Shown in pieces: positions 1 through 5,074 of a stretch of DNA of 5,074 nucleotides. The notes under the pieces were generated by a model. The model was not told where the DNA came from. It did no database searches and saw nothing but the letters and a program-made list of their open reading frames with translations. Origin of the DNA: a bacterium (GTDB taxonomy: Bacteria > Patescibacteriota > Minisyncoccia > UBA9983); the NCBI GenBank assembly GCA_023244795.1, contig JAHFLR010000051.1, positions 1 through 5,074 of the forward strand, in the 5' to 3' direction. Position 1 is the stretch's first letter, and each line of letters opens with the position of its first letter. The position numbers and the translations under genes are program-made.

Positions 1-461
1 TGTGGGGCGCCGATATCGACGAAAAATCTTTGAGCCGAGCTGGGGAATTAGGCTTAAGGACCGTGCTAATGGATCTAAATGGCGACTGGTCGGAATTGGG
101 GGGAGAAAAATTCGACGTCATCGTTGCCGGAGAGATCTTGGAGCATCTATATTACCCGGAAGCAGTGGTGGCAAAGGTGGCGAAGCGTCTCCTTCCTAAC
201 GGCATTTTCGTCGGCTCGATACCGAATGCCTTTAGCATTAAGAACAGGATTAGGTATCTTGCCGGAAAGAAAAAATTTACACCCTTGGCTGATCCGACCC
301 ACATCAATCATTTCAATTATAAAGAATTGGCGATGCTGATGGCCGAGCATTTCAAAGAGGTGGAAATTGTCGGTCTCGGAAAATATAAAAAATTTATAAG
401 ATTGATGCCGGGCCTGTTTTCTTTCATCTTGTTGTTTTGCGCTAAATCTCCCCAAGGATAG
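1..461 (+). CDS. Class I SAM-dependent methyltransferase, 3' part (5' end outside window)
   Basis: This is the C-terminal part of a Rossmann-fold methyltransferase that transfers a methyl group from S-adenosylmethionine. The frame is open from base 3 and gives 152 residues before the TAG stop at 459-461. It begins WGADIDEKSL, which fits the end of strand beta-2, where the acidic residues (D4, D6 of the visible part) usually contact the SAM ribose. FDVIVAGEILEHL follows as the post-II/beta-4 motif of the Methyltransf_11/23 type, then LLPNGIFVGSIPN (beta-5) and a HINHFNYKEL segment typical of this group. The hydrophobic end FSFILLFCAKSP fits the last strand, so the C-terminus looks complete. 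The glycine-rich motif I must lie upstream of the window. A TTG at 30-32 is in frame but is not a plausible start because conserved sequence precedes it. The substrate is unknown. The polysaccharide neighbours suggest a sugar or lipid-linked glycan, but quinone- or small-molecule-type methyltransferases share these motifs. The gene converges on the flippase gene with a 33-base gap. Confidence 0.85.
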   Translation, partial: WGADIDEKSLSRAGELGLRTVLMDLNGDWSELGGEKFDVIVAGEILEHLYYPEAVVAKVAKRLLPNGIFVGSIPNAFSIKNRIRYLAGKKKFTPLADPTHINHFNYKELAMLMAEHFKEVEIVGLGKYKKFIRLMPGLFSFILLFCAKSPQG

Positions 462-494
462 TTTGTATTTCTGCCAATTTTTTGGTTGGGCGGG

Positions 495-1754
495 CTATTC
501 TTTTTTCATTACATAGGTAATAAATGCCACCTGAAACAATCTTGATATTACTCTAGCGATAACAATGCCCATCAGGCCGAATAAGTATGCGAATAATATC
601 AGGACGGAAATTTGAAACATCGAAGTAACAATATTAAACTGATAAAGTTTCTTCTGTTCCATTTGCGCTTGGAGGGCTGATAGCGGAAGAGCAATGACAA
701 AATAAATTAAGGAAATAGAAAAAATTTGAGAATAAAATACCGATTCTAGATATTGAGGCATCAGTAATTTAAATATAGTCGGGGCGGCCATTACGTACAT
801 TGCTATTAAAAATATTATTAAAATAGCCAGTTTCCACATTTTTTGAAAAATATTTTTTCTTATTTCATCTTTAGTTTGATTGGCGAATTTAGGTAGTGCT
901 AACGGCTGGATAAACTTCAAAAAATTTCTTATATGTTCTGGAAAGGCAATGGCCATAGAATATATAGCCAATTCAACGGCGCCCACAAAATGAAAAACTA
1001 AAAGACGGTCAAGGTATGCAGCAGTGGTCGTAAAGACCCCAATAATGCTTAAGTGTTTGCCATAAGAGATTGTGCTCTCCTCCTGAATATGGTTGATTGG
1101 GAATTTTTTTAGCGTAATTTTTAAAAATATAAAACGTACTAATGTCCAATTAATAAAATATGTGGCCAGTATTATAAAAACATTTTTTGTTAGAAATAAT
1201 ACCCCAGTCATTGACGCAAGAGAGACTATTTGGTTAGCAATTCCATATCTACTAGAAACGCCAAAAAGTTTTTTTCCTTGCAAGATTGAGTCATACATAC
1301 TAAACGGGTCCATGATGGGCAAAAAGACGGCTGCGATTAAAAATGAAATTACCAAAGTCGTGTCGCTTTGTAAAAAATAATACCCAGCCAGAAGTATGCT
1401 TCCGAGTCCTCCTATTAACCCCCACCTGATTCTTGTTTTTAATGCTGGAATAAACGAACCTTCATTGCCCCTAGAAACTGTTCTTGTGACCGCCGTGCCC
1501 ATCCCATGTAGCGTTGGCAGGGCAAGAATGGCCACAACAGACAAGACATATTTATAAGTTCCAAAAACCTCCTTGGGTAGGAGATTGGCAAAGGTTAATG
1601 ATAGTAAAAATGCGGAAAGGGAAGAAACGATTTGCCCCAGGGTTAGCCAAAAACCGCCGTGAGCCAGATACACCATATCAGTTTTGGTGTATTTTTCGCT
1701 CCAGCGGAGAAAGTTGTGGGTTTTTGTTTTTAGCTTCTCTATTTGTTTTTTCAT
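495..1754 (-). CDS. Wzx-like polysaccharide/lipid-linked oligosaccharide flippase
   Basis: This is a 419-residue, highly hydrophobic protein of the polysaccharide biosynthesis/export family (MOP superfamily, Wzx-like). Such proteins carry undecaprenyl-diphosphate-linked glycans across the cytoplasmic membrane. A basic N-terminal tail (about residues 1-26, ending KYTKTD) is followed by roughly 11-12 membrane segments. The first (about 29-56) contains GGFWLTLGQIVSSLSAFL and leads into ANLLPKEVFGTYKYV, a pattern typical of this family. TLHGMGTAVTRTVSRG (81-96), the ILQGKKLFG loop (157-165) and AAYLDRLLV (245-253) are also family-like. The length of about 420 is normal. ATG 1752-1754 is the only start available upstream of the first membrane segment, and the open frame above it has no start codon before a TAA at 1800-1802. 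No clear Shine-Dalgarno site is visible; the upstream bases belong to a tandem repeat. The middle of the gene is markedly AT-rich compared with neighbours. The glycan substrate cannot be read from sequence. Confidence 0.9.
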   Translation of the reverse strand: MKKQIEKLKTKTHNFLRWSEKYTKTDMVYLAHGGFWLTLGQIVSSLSAFLLSLTFANLLPKEVFGTYKYVLSVVAILALPTLHGMGTAVTRTVSRGNEGSFIPALKTRIRWGLIGGLGSILLAGYYFLQSDTTLVISFLIAAVFLPIMDPFSMYDSILQGKKLFGVSSRYGIANQIVSLASMTGVLFLTKNVFIILATYFINWTLVRFIFLKITLKKFPINHIQEESTISYGKHLSIIGVFTTTAAYLDRLLVFHFVGAVELAIYSMAIAFPEHIRNFLKFIQPLALPKFANQTKDEIRKNIFQKMWKLAILIIFLIAMYVMAAPTIFKLLMPQYLESVFYSQIFSISLIYFVIALPLSALQAQMEQKKLYQFNIVTSMFQISVLILFAYLFGLMGIVIARVISRLFQVAFITYVMKKE

Positions 1755-1760
1755 GGATAA

Positions 1761-1800
1761 GTAAAAAGTTCTTAATGTAAAAAGTTTATAAAGTCTTAAT
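1761..1800. repeat. Imperfect tandem repeat downstream of the S23-type gene
   Basis: Two adjacent copies share the same ends. Bases 1761-1776 read GTAAAAAGTTCTTAAT. Bases 1777-1800 read GTAAAAAGTT, then eight extra bases TATAAAGT, then CTTAAT, so the copies differ only by a clean 8-base insertion or deletion. The second copy contains GTTTATAAAGT (1784-1794), the reverse complement of the ACTTTATAAAC repeats found on the other side of the S23-type gene. The repeat fills most of the gap to the flippase start and includes the last four sense codons and the stop codon of the S23-type gene. Confidence 0.75.
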
Positions 1801-2130
1801 TAAGCCAGATAAAAGTTTAGCGATTTCTATTGTTAGGCCGTGAATCTTGAGGTGCTCCTCTTTGGAAACATAGCCCAATTCTGAGGCCAAATCAATCATA
1901 GACCGCACTTCTCCGCACGAACCTTTGGCTATGAACAAAAACCTCCTAAACTCAACGTTGCTTTGCCTTTCAAACCCCTCGGCGATATTGTTCATAATAG
2001 AGACTGACGCCCGCTGCATTTGGTCTCTAAAACCGTAATCTGTGCTTTCCCTGAATATTTTATACACGATGATGGTTAGCTCCTTTGCTTTTTGCCAAGA
2101 CGTGATGTCTTCAAATCTATCAATCTTCAT
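1786..2130 (-). CDS. Four-helix-bundle protein of the S23 / 23S rRNA intervening-sequence family
   Basis: The 114-residue protein has the full pattern of the S23 (IVS protein) four-helix-bundle family. F6 and W12-Q13-K14-A15 lie in helix 1, followed by YGFRDQMQRASVSIMNNIAEG (about 32-52) and FRRFLFIAKGSCGEV (61-75) with E60, R62, F64 and G70-S71. A final helix covers about 91-113. Members were first found as ORFs inside intervening sequences of bacterial 23S rRNA genes. The accessory protein Avd of diversity-generating retroelements has the same fold, forms a pentamer and binds nucleic acid. The function of stand-alone copies is not known. Here there is no rRNA, reverse transcriptase or variable-repeat pair nearby. 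The start ATG has an AAAGAG stretch (2134-2139) three bases upstream, a weak Shine-Dalgarno match. The stop codon and last four sense codons lie inside the flanking tandem repeat. The flippase gene follows 31 bases downstream on the same strand, so co-transcription is possible. Confidence 0.92.
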   Translation of the reverse strand: MKIDRFEDITSWQKAKELTIIVYKIFRESTDYGFRDQMQRASVSIMNNIAEGFERQSNVEFRRFLFIAKGSCGEVRSMIDLASELGYVSKEEHLKIHGLTIEIAKLLSGLIKTL

Positions 2131-2157
2131 TATCTCTTTATTCTATCATTTAATCTT

Positions 2158-2241
2158 ACTTTATAAACATTACCCTCTTAACTTTACGTCCAGTTATGTT
2201 AGTATAACTTTATAAACATTATAACTTTTAACTTTATAAAC
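2158..2241. repeat. Three direct copies of ACTTTATAAAC between divergent genes
   Basis: Exact copies of the 11-mer lie at 2158-2168, 2207-2217 and 2231-2241. The first two extend to a 15-base match (ACTTTATAAACATTA, 2158-2172 and 2207-2221). Copy starts are 49 and 24 bases apart. Partial copies (TTAACTTT at 2178-2185 and 2228-2235) add to the pattern. The array fills most of the 112-base space between the divergent S23-type and ferredoxin genes, and the third copy ends two bases before the ferredoxin ATG. The spacing is too irregular and the unit too short for a CRISPR array. Each copy contains TATAAA, close to a bacterial -10 box, so the repeats might also serve as promoter parts; no convincing -35 partner was found. 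Confidence 0.75.
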
Positions 2242-2242
2242 T

Positions 2243-2467
2243 ATGTTTAAAATTATACAAGACCACGAAAATTGTATCAGTTGTGGCACATGTTTGGCGC
2301 TTTGCCCGGCGCATTGGCAATGGGCGCAGGATGGTAAGGCCATGCCCACCGGTGGCATTAAAAAGGAGAATGGCCACTATGAGTTAGAGACCGAAGATGT
2401 GGGTTGTAGCCAAGAGGCCGCCGACGCTTGCCCGGTGCAAATTATAAAAATAGAGGAAGCCAAATAA
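2243..2467 (+). CDS. Single-cluster [4Fe-4S] ferredoxin
   Basis: This is a complete 74-residue, acidic, soluble electron carrier. The cluster motif is C11-x2-C14-x2-C17 together with C63-P64, the classical four ligands of one [4Fe-4S] cluster. Two further cysteines, C21 (followed by P22) and C55, sit where the monocluster ferredoxins of Pyrococcus furiosus and Desulfovibrio gigas have a disulfide pair, so a C21-C55 disulfide is plausible. Compared with the P. furiosus protein, which has Asp at the second ligand, this one has a full Cys set. The length is normal for the type. ATG 2243 gives the expected short MFKIIQDHENC beginning and is the only reasonable start. No Shine-Dalgarno site is visible; the sequence just upstream is repeat. 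The redox partner is unknown, and no neighbour in this window is an obvious client. The gene converges on the sugar transferase gene with a 12-base gap. Confidence 0.95.
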   Translation: MFKIIQDHENCISCGTCLALCPAHWQWAQDGKAMPTGGIKKENGHYELETEDVGCSQEAADACPVQIIKIEEAK

Positions 2468-2479
2468 AATAAAAAATAA

Positions 2480-3811
2480 CTAGCGGCCTTCGTGGCGCAA
2501 GATGATTGCCACGGTTTTTAGCATTATCACAAAGTCTAAGAGCAGGCCGCGATTTTTGATGTAATATAAATCGTACTGCAATTTTTCCGTAGCGTCTTCT
2601 ACCGAAGCGCCGTAGGGGAAGTTCACTTGCGCCCATCCGGAGAGGCCGGGCTTAACCAAAAGGCGCGCAGAGTAAAAGGGGATTTGTTTATCCAGTTCTT
2701 CCACAAACTCTGGTCGCTCTGGTCGCGGGCCCACAAAAGAAAGGTTCCCCTTTACTACGTTCCAAACTTGAGGCAATTCGTCTAACCTAGTCTTCCTTAA
2801 AATATTGCCCACCAGGGTGACTCTGGTGTCGCCGCTCTGGGCCCATTGGGCGCCATTTTGTTCGGCGTTTTTTACCATGGATCTAAATTTTATGAGTTCA
2901 AACACTTTTCCATTTTTGCCGACTCTTTTCTGCCTATATAAAACCGGGCCGCGGCTATTTAACTTGATTGCCGAGCCAATTAGAGGATAAAGAACAAAAA
3001 GGAAAGGCAAAAGAAAAATCCCTAAAATTGTGTCAACGGATTCCTTAATTTTCTCAAAGGATCTTTTATTGAGTTCTATTAAGTTTTCTAAAAACCAACT
3101 TTCGCTTATCTGATAAACCGGAATTTTACCGGTGACCGCTTCGTAAAATTTGTCTAGGTTTATTACGGTGAGGCCTTTGGGGAGCGTTTTGTAAAGTAGC
3201 GCCACCAGCTCCTTTTCTTTGCGGATTTCCTCGGAGACAATTAAGATTTCTACGCTGCTATTTTTTAGTTCACTTTGCAGATGACTTTTAATATTTTCTC
3301 TTTCCATCACCCCAACAGTTTGATAGCCGAGTTGGGGGCGGTGGTTTAAGTAGCCGACGATTTCCTCCACCTCCTTGCCATCTCCCAAAAACAGGACCGA
3401 TATTTTACTACCGCCGCTGGCCAAATAAAAAAACGCTTTTCTCCATGCCCAGAGCAAAAGAGTGGCGATGATGATATTTAAAATCAGATTGGTTTTGGGG
3501 GCAATTGAGAAGAACGGCAAAACATAAAAAACAAAAACCGAAACAGCGCCGGCGGAAATCATGGTTCTGATTAGTTGCGATTCTAGCGAGCGAGAGGAAA
3601 TAAACTTGTTGATATCGTACAGATCAAAAATAAACAGTAAAAGTATCCAGGTAAGATAAACGATTAAAAACGGCCATTTATGGATGGACCAGGTTTTGTT
3701 GTCTGGGATAGCCTGGTATCTGATAACAAGAGTCAAAAAAAGGCTTAAATATAGAATGATTAAGTCTCCGGCAACTAGGGCCAATTTCCTCAATTGCTTG
3801 GCGCGTATCAT
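2480..3811 (-). CDS. Polyprenyl-phosphate sugar-phosphate transferase (WbaP/WcaJ-like initiating phosphoglycosyltransferase)
   Basis: The 443-residue membrane enzyme should transfer a sugar-phosphate from a nucleotide sugar to undecaprenyl phosphate, the first step in building a lipid-linked glycan. Four N-terminal membrane segments (about 10-30, 45-65, 85-104, 107-127) are followed by a Rossmann-like domain (about 137-235, with VLFLGDGKEVEE) as in large WbaP-type proteins. The catalytic Bac_transf domain covers about 250-443. It has a membrane-dipping helix (260-283, with P269 and P276), LYRQKRVGKNG (291-301), FELIKFRSM (304-312), TRLDELPQ (341-348) with the conserved D344-E345 pair, LSFVGPRPE (358-366), KPGLSGWAQV (387-396) and YDLYYIKN (413-420). 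All expected motifs are intact and the length is normal. ATG 3809-3811 gives a typical basic N-terminus. No Shine-Dalgarno site is visible. The gene is divergent from the ligase gene and fits a surface-glycan locus. The sugar used (galactose, glucose, or an N-acetylated or diamino sugar) cannot be told. Confidence 0.95.
   Translation of the reverse strand: MIRAKQLRKLALVAGDLIILYLSLFLTLVIRYQAIPDNKTWSIHKWPFLIVYLTWILLLFIFDLYDINKFISSRSLESQLIRTMISAGAVSVFVFYVLPFFSIAPKTNLILNIIIATLLLWAWRKAFFYLASGGSKISVLFLGDGKEVEEIVGYLNHRPQLGYQTVGVMERENIKSHLQSELKNSSVEILIVSEEIRKEKELVALLYKTLPKGLTVINLDKFYEAVTGKIPVYQISESWFLENLIELNKRSFEKIKESVDTILGIFLLPFLFVLYPLIGSAIKLNSRGPVLYRQKRVGKNGKVFELIKFRSMVKNAEQNGAQWAQSGDTRVTLVGNILRKTRLDELPQVWNVVKGNLSFVGPRPERPEFVEELDKQIPFYSARLLVKPGLSGWAQVNFPYGASVEDATEKLQYDLYYIKNRGLLLDFVIMLKTVAIILRHEGR
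2491..2519 (+). terminator. Candidate intrinsic terminator for the ferredoxin gene
   Basis: CGTGGC (2491-2496) pairs with GCCACG (2508-2513). Two extra A-T pairs can form inside if a GC bulge is allowed, leaving a small loop. The stem is followed by G and five T residues (2515-2519). It begins 24 bases after the ferredoxin stop codon and faces the right way. It lies inside the 3' end of the opposing sugar transferase gene, so the sequence is also under coding constraint and the hairpin could be chance. No comparable T-run exists on the minus strand. Confidence 0.4.
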
Positions 3812-3826
3812 AATTTACTTTATGCT
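3798..3826 (+). promoter_or_regulatory. Candidate sigma-70-type promoter for the ligase gene
   Basis: TTGGCG (3798-3803) and TATGCT (3821-3826) lie 17 bases apart and each match four of six bases of the -35 and -10 consensus. Transcription would start near 3833, leaving a leader of about 30 bases before ATG 3863, or about 12 before ATG 3845. The -35 part overlaps the first codons of the divergent sugar transferase gene. The match is only moderate and this AT-rich DNA gives many such hits. Confidence 0.25.
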
Positions 3827-3862
3827 AGCACAACAAACTCGATTATGGTAGATTATGGGGTA

Positions 3863-5074
3863 ATGGAAACTTTTCTAAAATACATTAAATGGATTGCCAT
3901 CGGCGGCATTTTTATTGTGCCGTTTATTGTTTTGTGGGTGCCGGGCTCATTATTTTTCCCTTTTATAACGGGTAAGAATTTTGCATTTAGAATAATTGTG
4001 GAAATAATTTTTGGTTGCTGGGCGGCGCTTGCTATTTGCAACAAAAAATACCGACCGGGCAAGTCGGCTATATTATATTTTGGCGCCGCTTTTATTTTTG
4101 CCACGACTCTTTCCACTATTTTTGGTGCTAATCCGTACCGAAGCTTTTGGTCTAATTACGAGAGGATGGAGGGGCTCATAACTTTTTTGCATCTTTTTGC
4201 TTACTTTTTGGTTCTCTCCAGTATTTTAAAAACAGAGAAAATATGGAAGATCTTTTTAAACGTTGAGCTTGGCGCCAGCGTGCTCGTTTCTTTTTATGGA
4301 TTATTCCAAATAAGCGGGGCGCTCCAAACTCACCAAGGGGTAAGGTTAGACGCCACGCTTGGCAATTCCGCCTACCTGGCTATCTATGCCGCTTTCCACA
4401 TATTTTTGGCGGCCTTTCTATTTTTGAGAGAGCAGAACATTGCTAAGTGGGCTTATCTGCCGGTTGCGGTGTTGGAAACTTTTATTTTATATTATACCGC
4501 CACCAGAGGCACGATTTTGGGCGTCATTGGCGGAGTTTTTTTGGCCGCCCTTTTGTTGATTTTTCTTTCCGATAATAAGAAAGTAAAAAAATATTCGGCG
4601 GGGGCGATAGTGGGCGTCTTGATTTTGGTGGCCGGGTTTTGGGCGATAAGAAACTCTACCTTTGTTACCAGTAGCCCAGTTTTGGCTCGCTTTAGCAGTA
4701 TCTCCGCGAGCGAGATAACAACACAATCGCGCTTGGTAATATGGCGCATGGCGTATGAGGGGTTTAAGGAGCGTCCAATTTTGGGCTGGGGTCCGGAAAA
4801 CTTTAACTTAATATTTAATAAATATTTCCAGCCGATTTTATGGAAGCAGGAGCCATGGTTTGATAGAGCGCATAATGTCTTTTTTGACCGCTTAACCACG
4901 GGCGGGATTGTTGGCCTGGTTACTTATTTGGGTTTATTTGGCTCCGCCGTTTTTTACTTGTTGTTTAAAAGAAGAAAAATAGGGCTGTCTGTGGCGGAAT
5001 CGGTTATTTTAGTTGCCATGTTGGCCGCCTATTTTGTGCACAATATTTTTGTGTTCGATAATTTAACAAGTTCC
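3863..5074 (+). CDS. O-antigen ligase / Wzy-type polymerase family membrane protein, 5' part
   Basis: The frame stays open to the last base, giving the first 404 residues of a multi-pass membrane protein; the 3' end is outside the window. It belongs to the Wzy_C/WaaL superfamily, which polymerises lipid-linked glycan units or transfers finished glycan to an acceptor at the outer face of the membrane. About 9-10 hydrophobic segments are visible. Family signatures are TATRGTILG (212-220), SRLVIWRMAYEGF (289-301), RPILGWGPENF (304-314) and RAHNVFFDRLTTGGIVGL (335-352). The arginines R215 and R290 and the histidine H337 match the conserved Arg/Arg/His set known to be needed in WaaL ligases. ATG 3863 was chosen; an in-frame ATG at 3845 would add MVDYGV. 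Neither has a clear Shine-Dalgarno site. Ligase and polymerase cannot be told apart from this part. Many family members of this kind in related genomes carry C-terminal repeats, which would lie beyond the edge. Confidence 0.88.
   Translation, partial: METFLKYIKWIAIGGIFIVPFIVLWVPGSLFFPFITGKNFAFRIIVEIIFGCWAALAICNKKYRPGKSAILYFGAAFIFATTLSTIFGANPYRSFWSNYERMEGLITFLHLFAYFLVLSSILKTEKIWKIFLNVELGASVLVSFYGLFQISGALQTHQGVRLDATLGNSAYLAIYAAFHIFLAAFLFLREQNIAKWAYLPVAVLETFILYYTATRGTILGVIGGVFLAALLLIFLSDNKKVKKYSAGAIVGVLILVAGFWAIRNSTFVTSSPVLARFSSISASEITTQSRLVIWRMAYEGFKERPILGWGPENFNLIFNKYFQPILWKQEPWFDRAHNVFFDRLTTGGIVGLVTYLGLFGSAVFYLLFKRRKIGLSVAESVILVAMLAAYFVHNIFVFDNLTSS

Larger units (their letters stand above)
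1761..2241. other. Possible repeat-bounded insertion unit carrying the S23-type gene
   Basis: Reading outward from the S23-type gene, both flanks show ACTTTATAAAC: on the minus strand at 1784-1794 and on the plus strand at 2158-2168, with further plus-strand copies at 2207-2217 and 2231-2241. The wider flanks are also similar when read outward: the reverse complement of 1758-1779 and the plus strand of 2217-2238 both run ACATTA, AACTTTT, ACTT with small differences. This is seen directly. That the segment is a unit inserted between the flippase and ferredoxin genes is inference. No transposase or recombinase is encoded. Both flanks are AT-rich and the core TTTATAAA is self-complementary, so orientation rests on a few bases. 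The boundaries are approximate. Confidence 0.3.

Noticed and set aside
147..455. Minus-strand open frame opposite the methyltransferase
   Set aside because: It lies fully antisense to a frame with clear methyltransferase motifs and its translation shows no recognisable family pattern.
30..461. Complete 143-codon gene starting at TTG 30
   Set aside because: The same frame is open to the window edge and the residues before TTG (WGADIDEKS) fit the methyltransferase beta-2 region, so the gene is a partial one entering from the left.
473..484. Hairpin CCAATTTTTTGG between the convergent methyltransferase and flippase genes as a terminator
   Set aside because: The stem is only four pairs (CCAA/TTGG), low in G+C, and no T-run follows it on either strand.
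1093..1380. Plus-strand open frame opposite the flippase gene
   Set aside because: It is a shadow of the flippase reading frame with no domain pattern or ribosome binding site.
1786..2130. Diversity-generating retroelement (Avd-like protein)
   Set aside because: The protein has the shared four-helix-bundle family pattern, but no reverse transcriptase, template repeat or variable repeat is present in the window.
1786..2130. 23S rRNA intervening sequence
   Set aside because: No rRNA sequence flanks the gene; the neighbours are protein-coding genes for a flippase and a ferredoxin.
2192..2209. Inverted repeat AGTTAT-6-ATAACT as an operator between divergent genes
   Set aside because: Six-base AT-rich palindromes are expected by chance in this region, half of it overlaps a repeat copy, and no regulator gene is nearby.
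2158..2241. CRISPR array
   Set aside because: The unit is only 11-15 bases, spacings are irregular (49 and 24 bases between copy starts), and no cas gene is present.
3853..4116. Minus-strand open frame at the start of the ligase gene
   Set aside because: The plus strand encodes a well-matched Wzy_C/WaaL-type membrane protein over the same bases. The minus frame resembles no known protein.
4487..4899. Two overlapping minus-strand open frames opposite the ligase gene
   Set aside because: They cover the strongest ligase motifs (around R215, R290 and H337) in antisense and have low-quality, basic, patternless translations.

Overview
The window looks like part of a cell-surface polysaccharide (glycan) assembly locus from an uncultivated bacterium. 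The most likely source is the Patescibacteria/CPR group, Parcubacteria-like. That placement is inference. It rests on the tight mix of strands, very short intergenic gaps, few recognisable Shine-Dalgarno sites, a stand-alone S23-type four-helix-bundle gene wrapped in TTTATAAA-type repeats, and the style of the flippase and ligase proteins. No rRNA, tRNA or other phylogenetic marker is present. Stops used are TAG and TAA, and nothing suggests a recoded TGA.

Layout, left to right. Positions 1-461 (+) hold the 3' part of a class I SAM-dependent methyltransferase whose start lies outside the window. Positions 495-1754 (-) hold a complete Wzx-like polysaccharide flippase, convergent with the methyltransferase. 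Positions 1786-2130 (-) hold a small S23/four-helix-bundle protein gene. Its left flank is an imperfect tandem repeat (1761-1800) and its right flank carries three copies of ACTTTATAAAC (2158-2241); an inverted copy of the same 11-mer lies across its stop codon. Positions 2243-2467 (+) hold a complete single-cluster [4Fe-4S] ferredoxin. Positions 2480-3811 (-) hold a complete polyprenyl-phosphate sugar-phosphate transferase (WbaP/WcaJ-like), the enzyme class that starts glycan building on the lipid carrier. Positions 3863-5074 (+) hold the first 404 codons of an O-antigen ligase/polymerase-type membrane protein that runs off the right edge.

The genes can be read as steps of one pathway. The transferase loads the first sugar-phosphate onto undecaprenyl phosphate, the flippase moves the lipid-linked glycan across the membrane, and the ligase/polymerase family protein polymerises it or transfers it to an acceptor. 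The methyltransferase may modify a sugar or act elsewhere. The ferredoxin and the S23 protein have no evident role in this pathway. The S23 gene with its repeats looks like an insertion between the flippase and ferredoxin genes.

The most interesting signal is this S23 gene and its outward-reading, repeat-bounded flanks. It could be an undescribed small mobile or recombination unit, but one copy in one window cannot show that. The only longer gene-free stretch (2131-2242, 112 bases) is mostly these repeats. No gap exceeds 300 bases.
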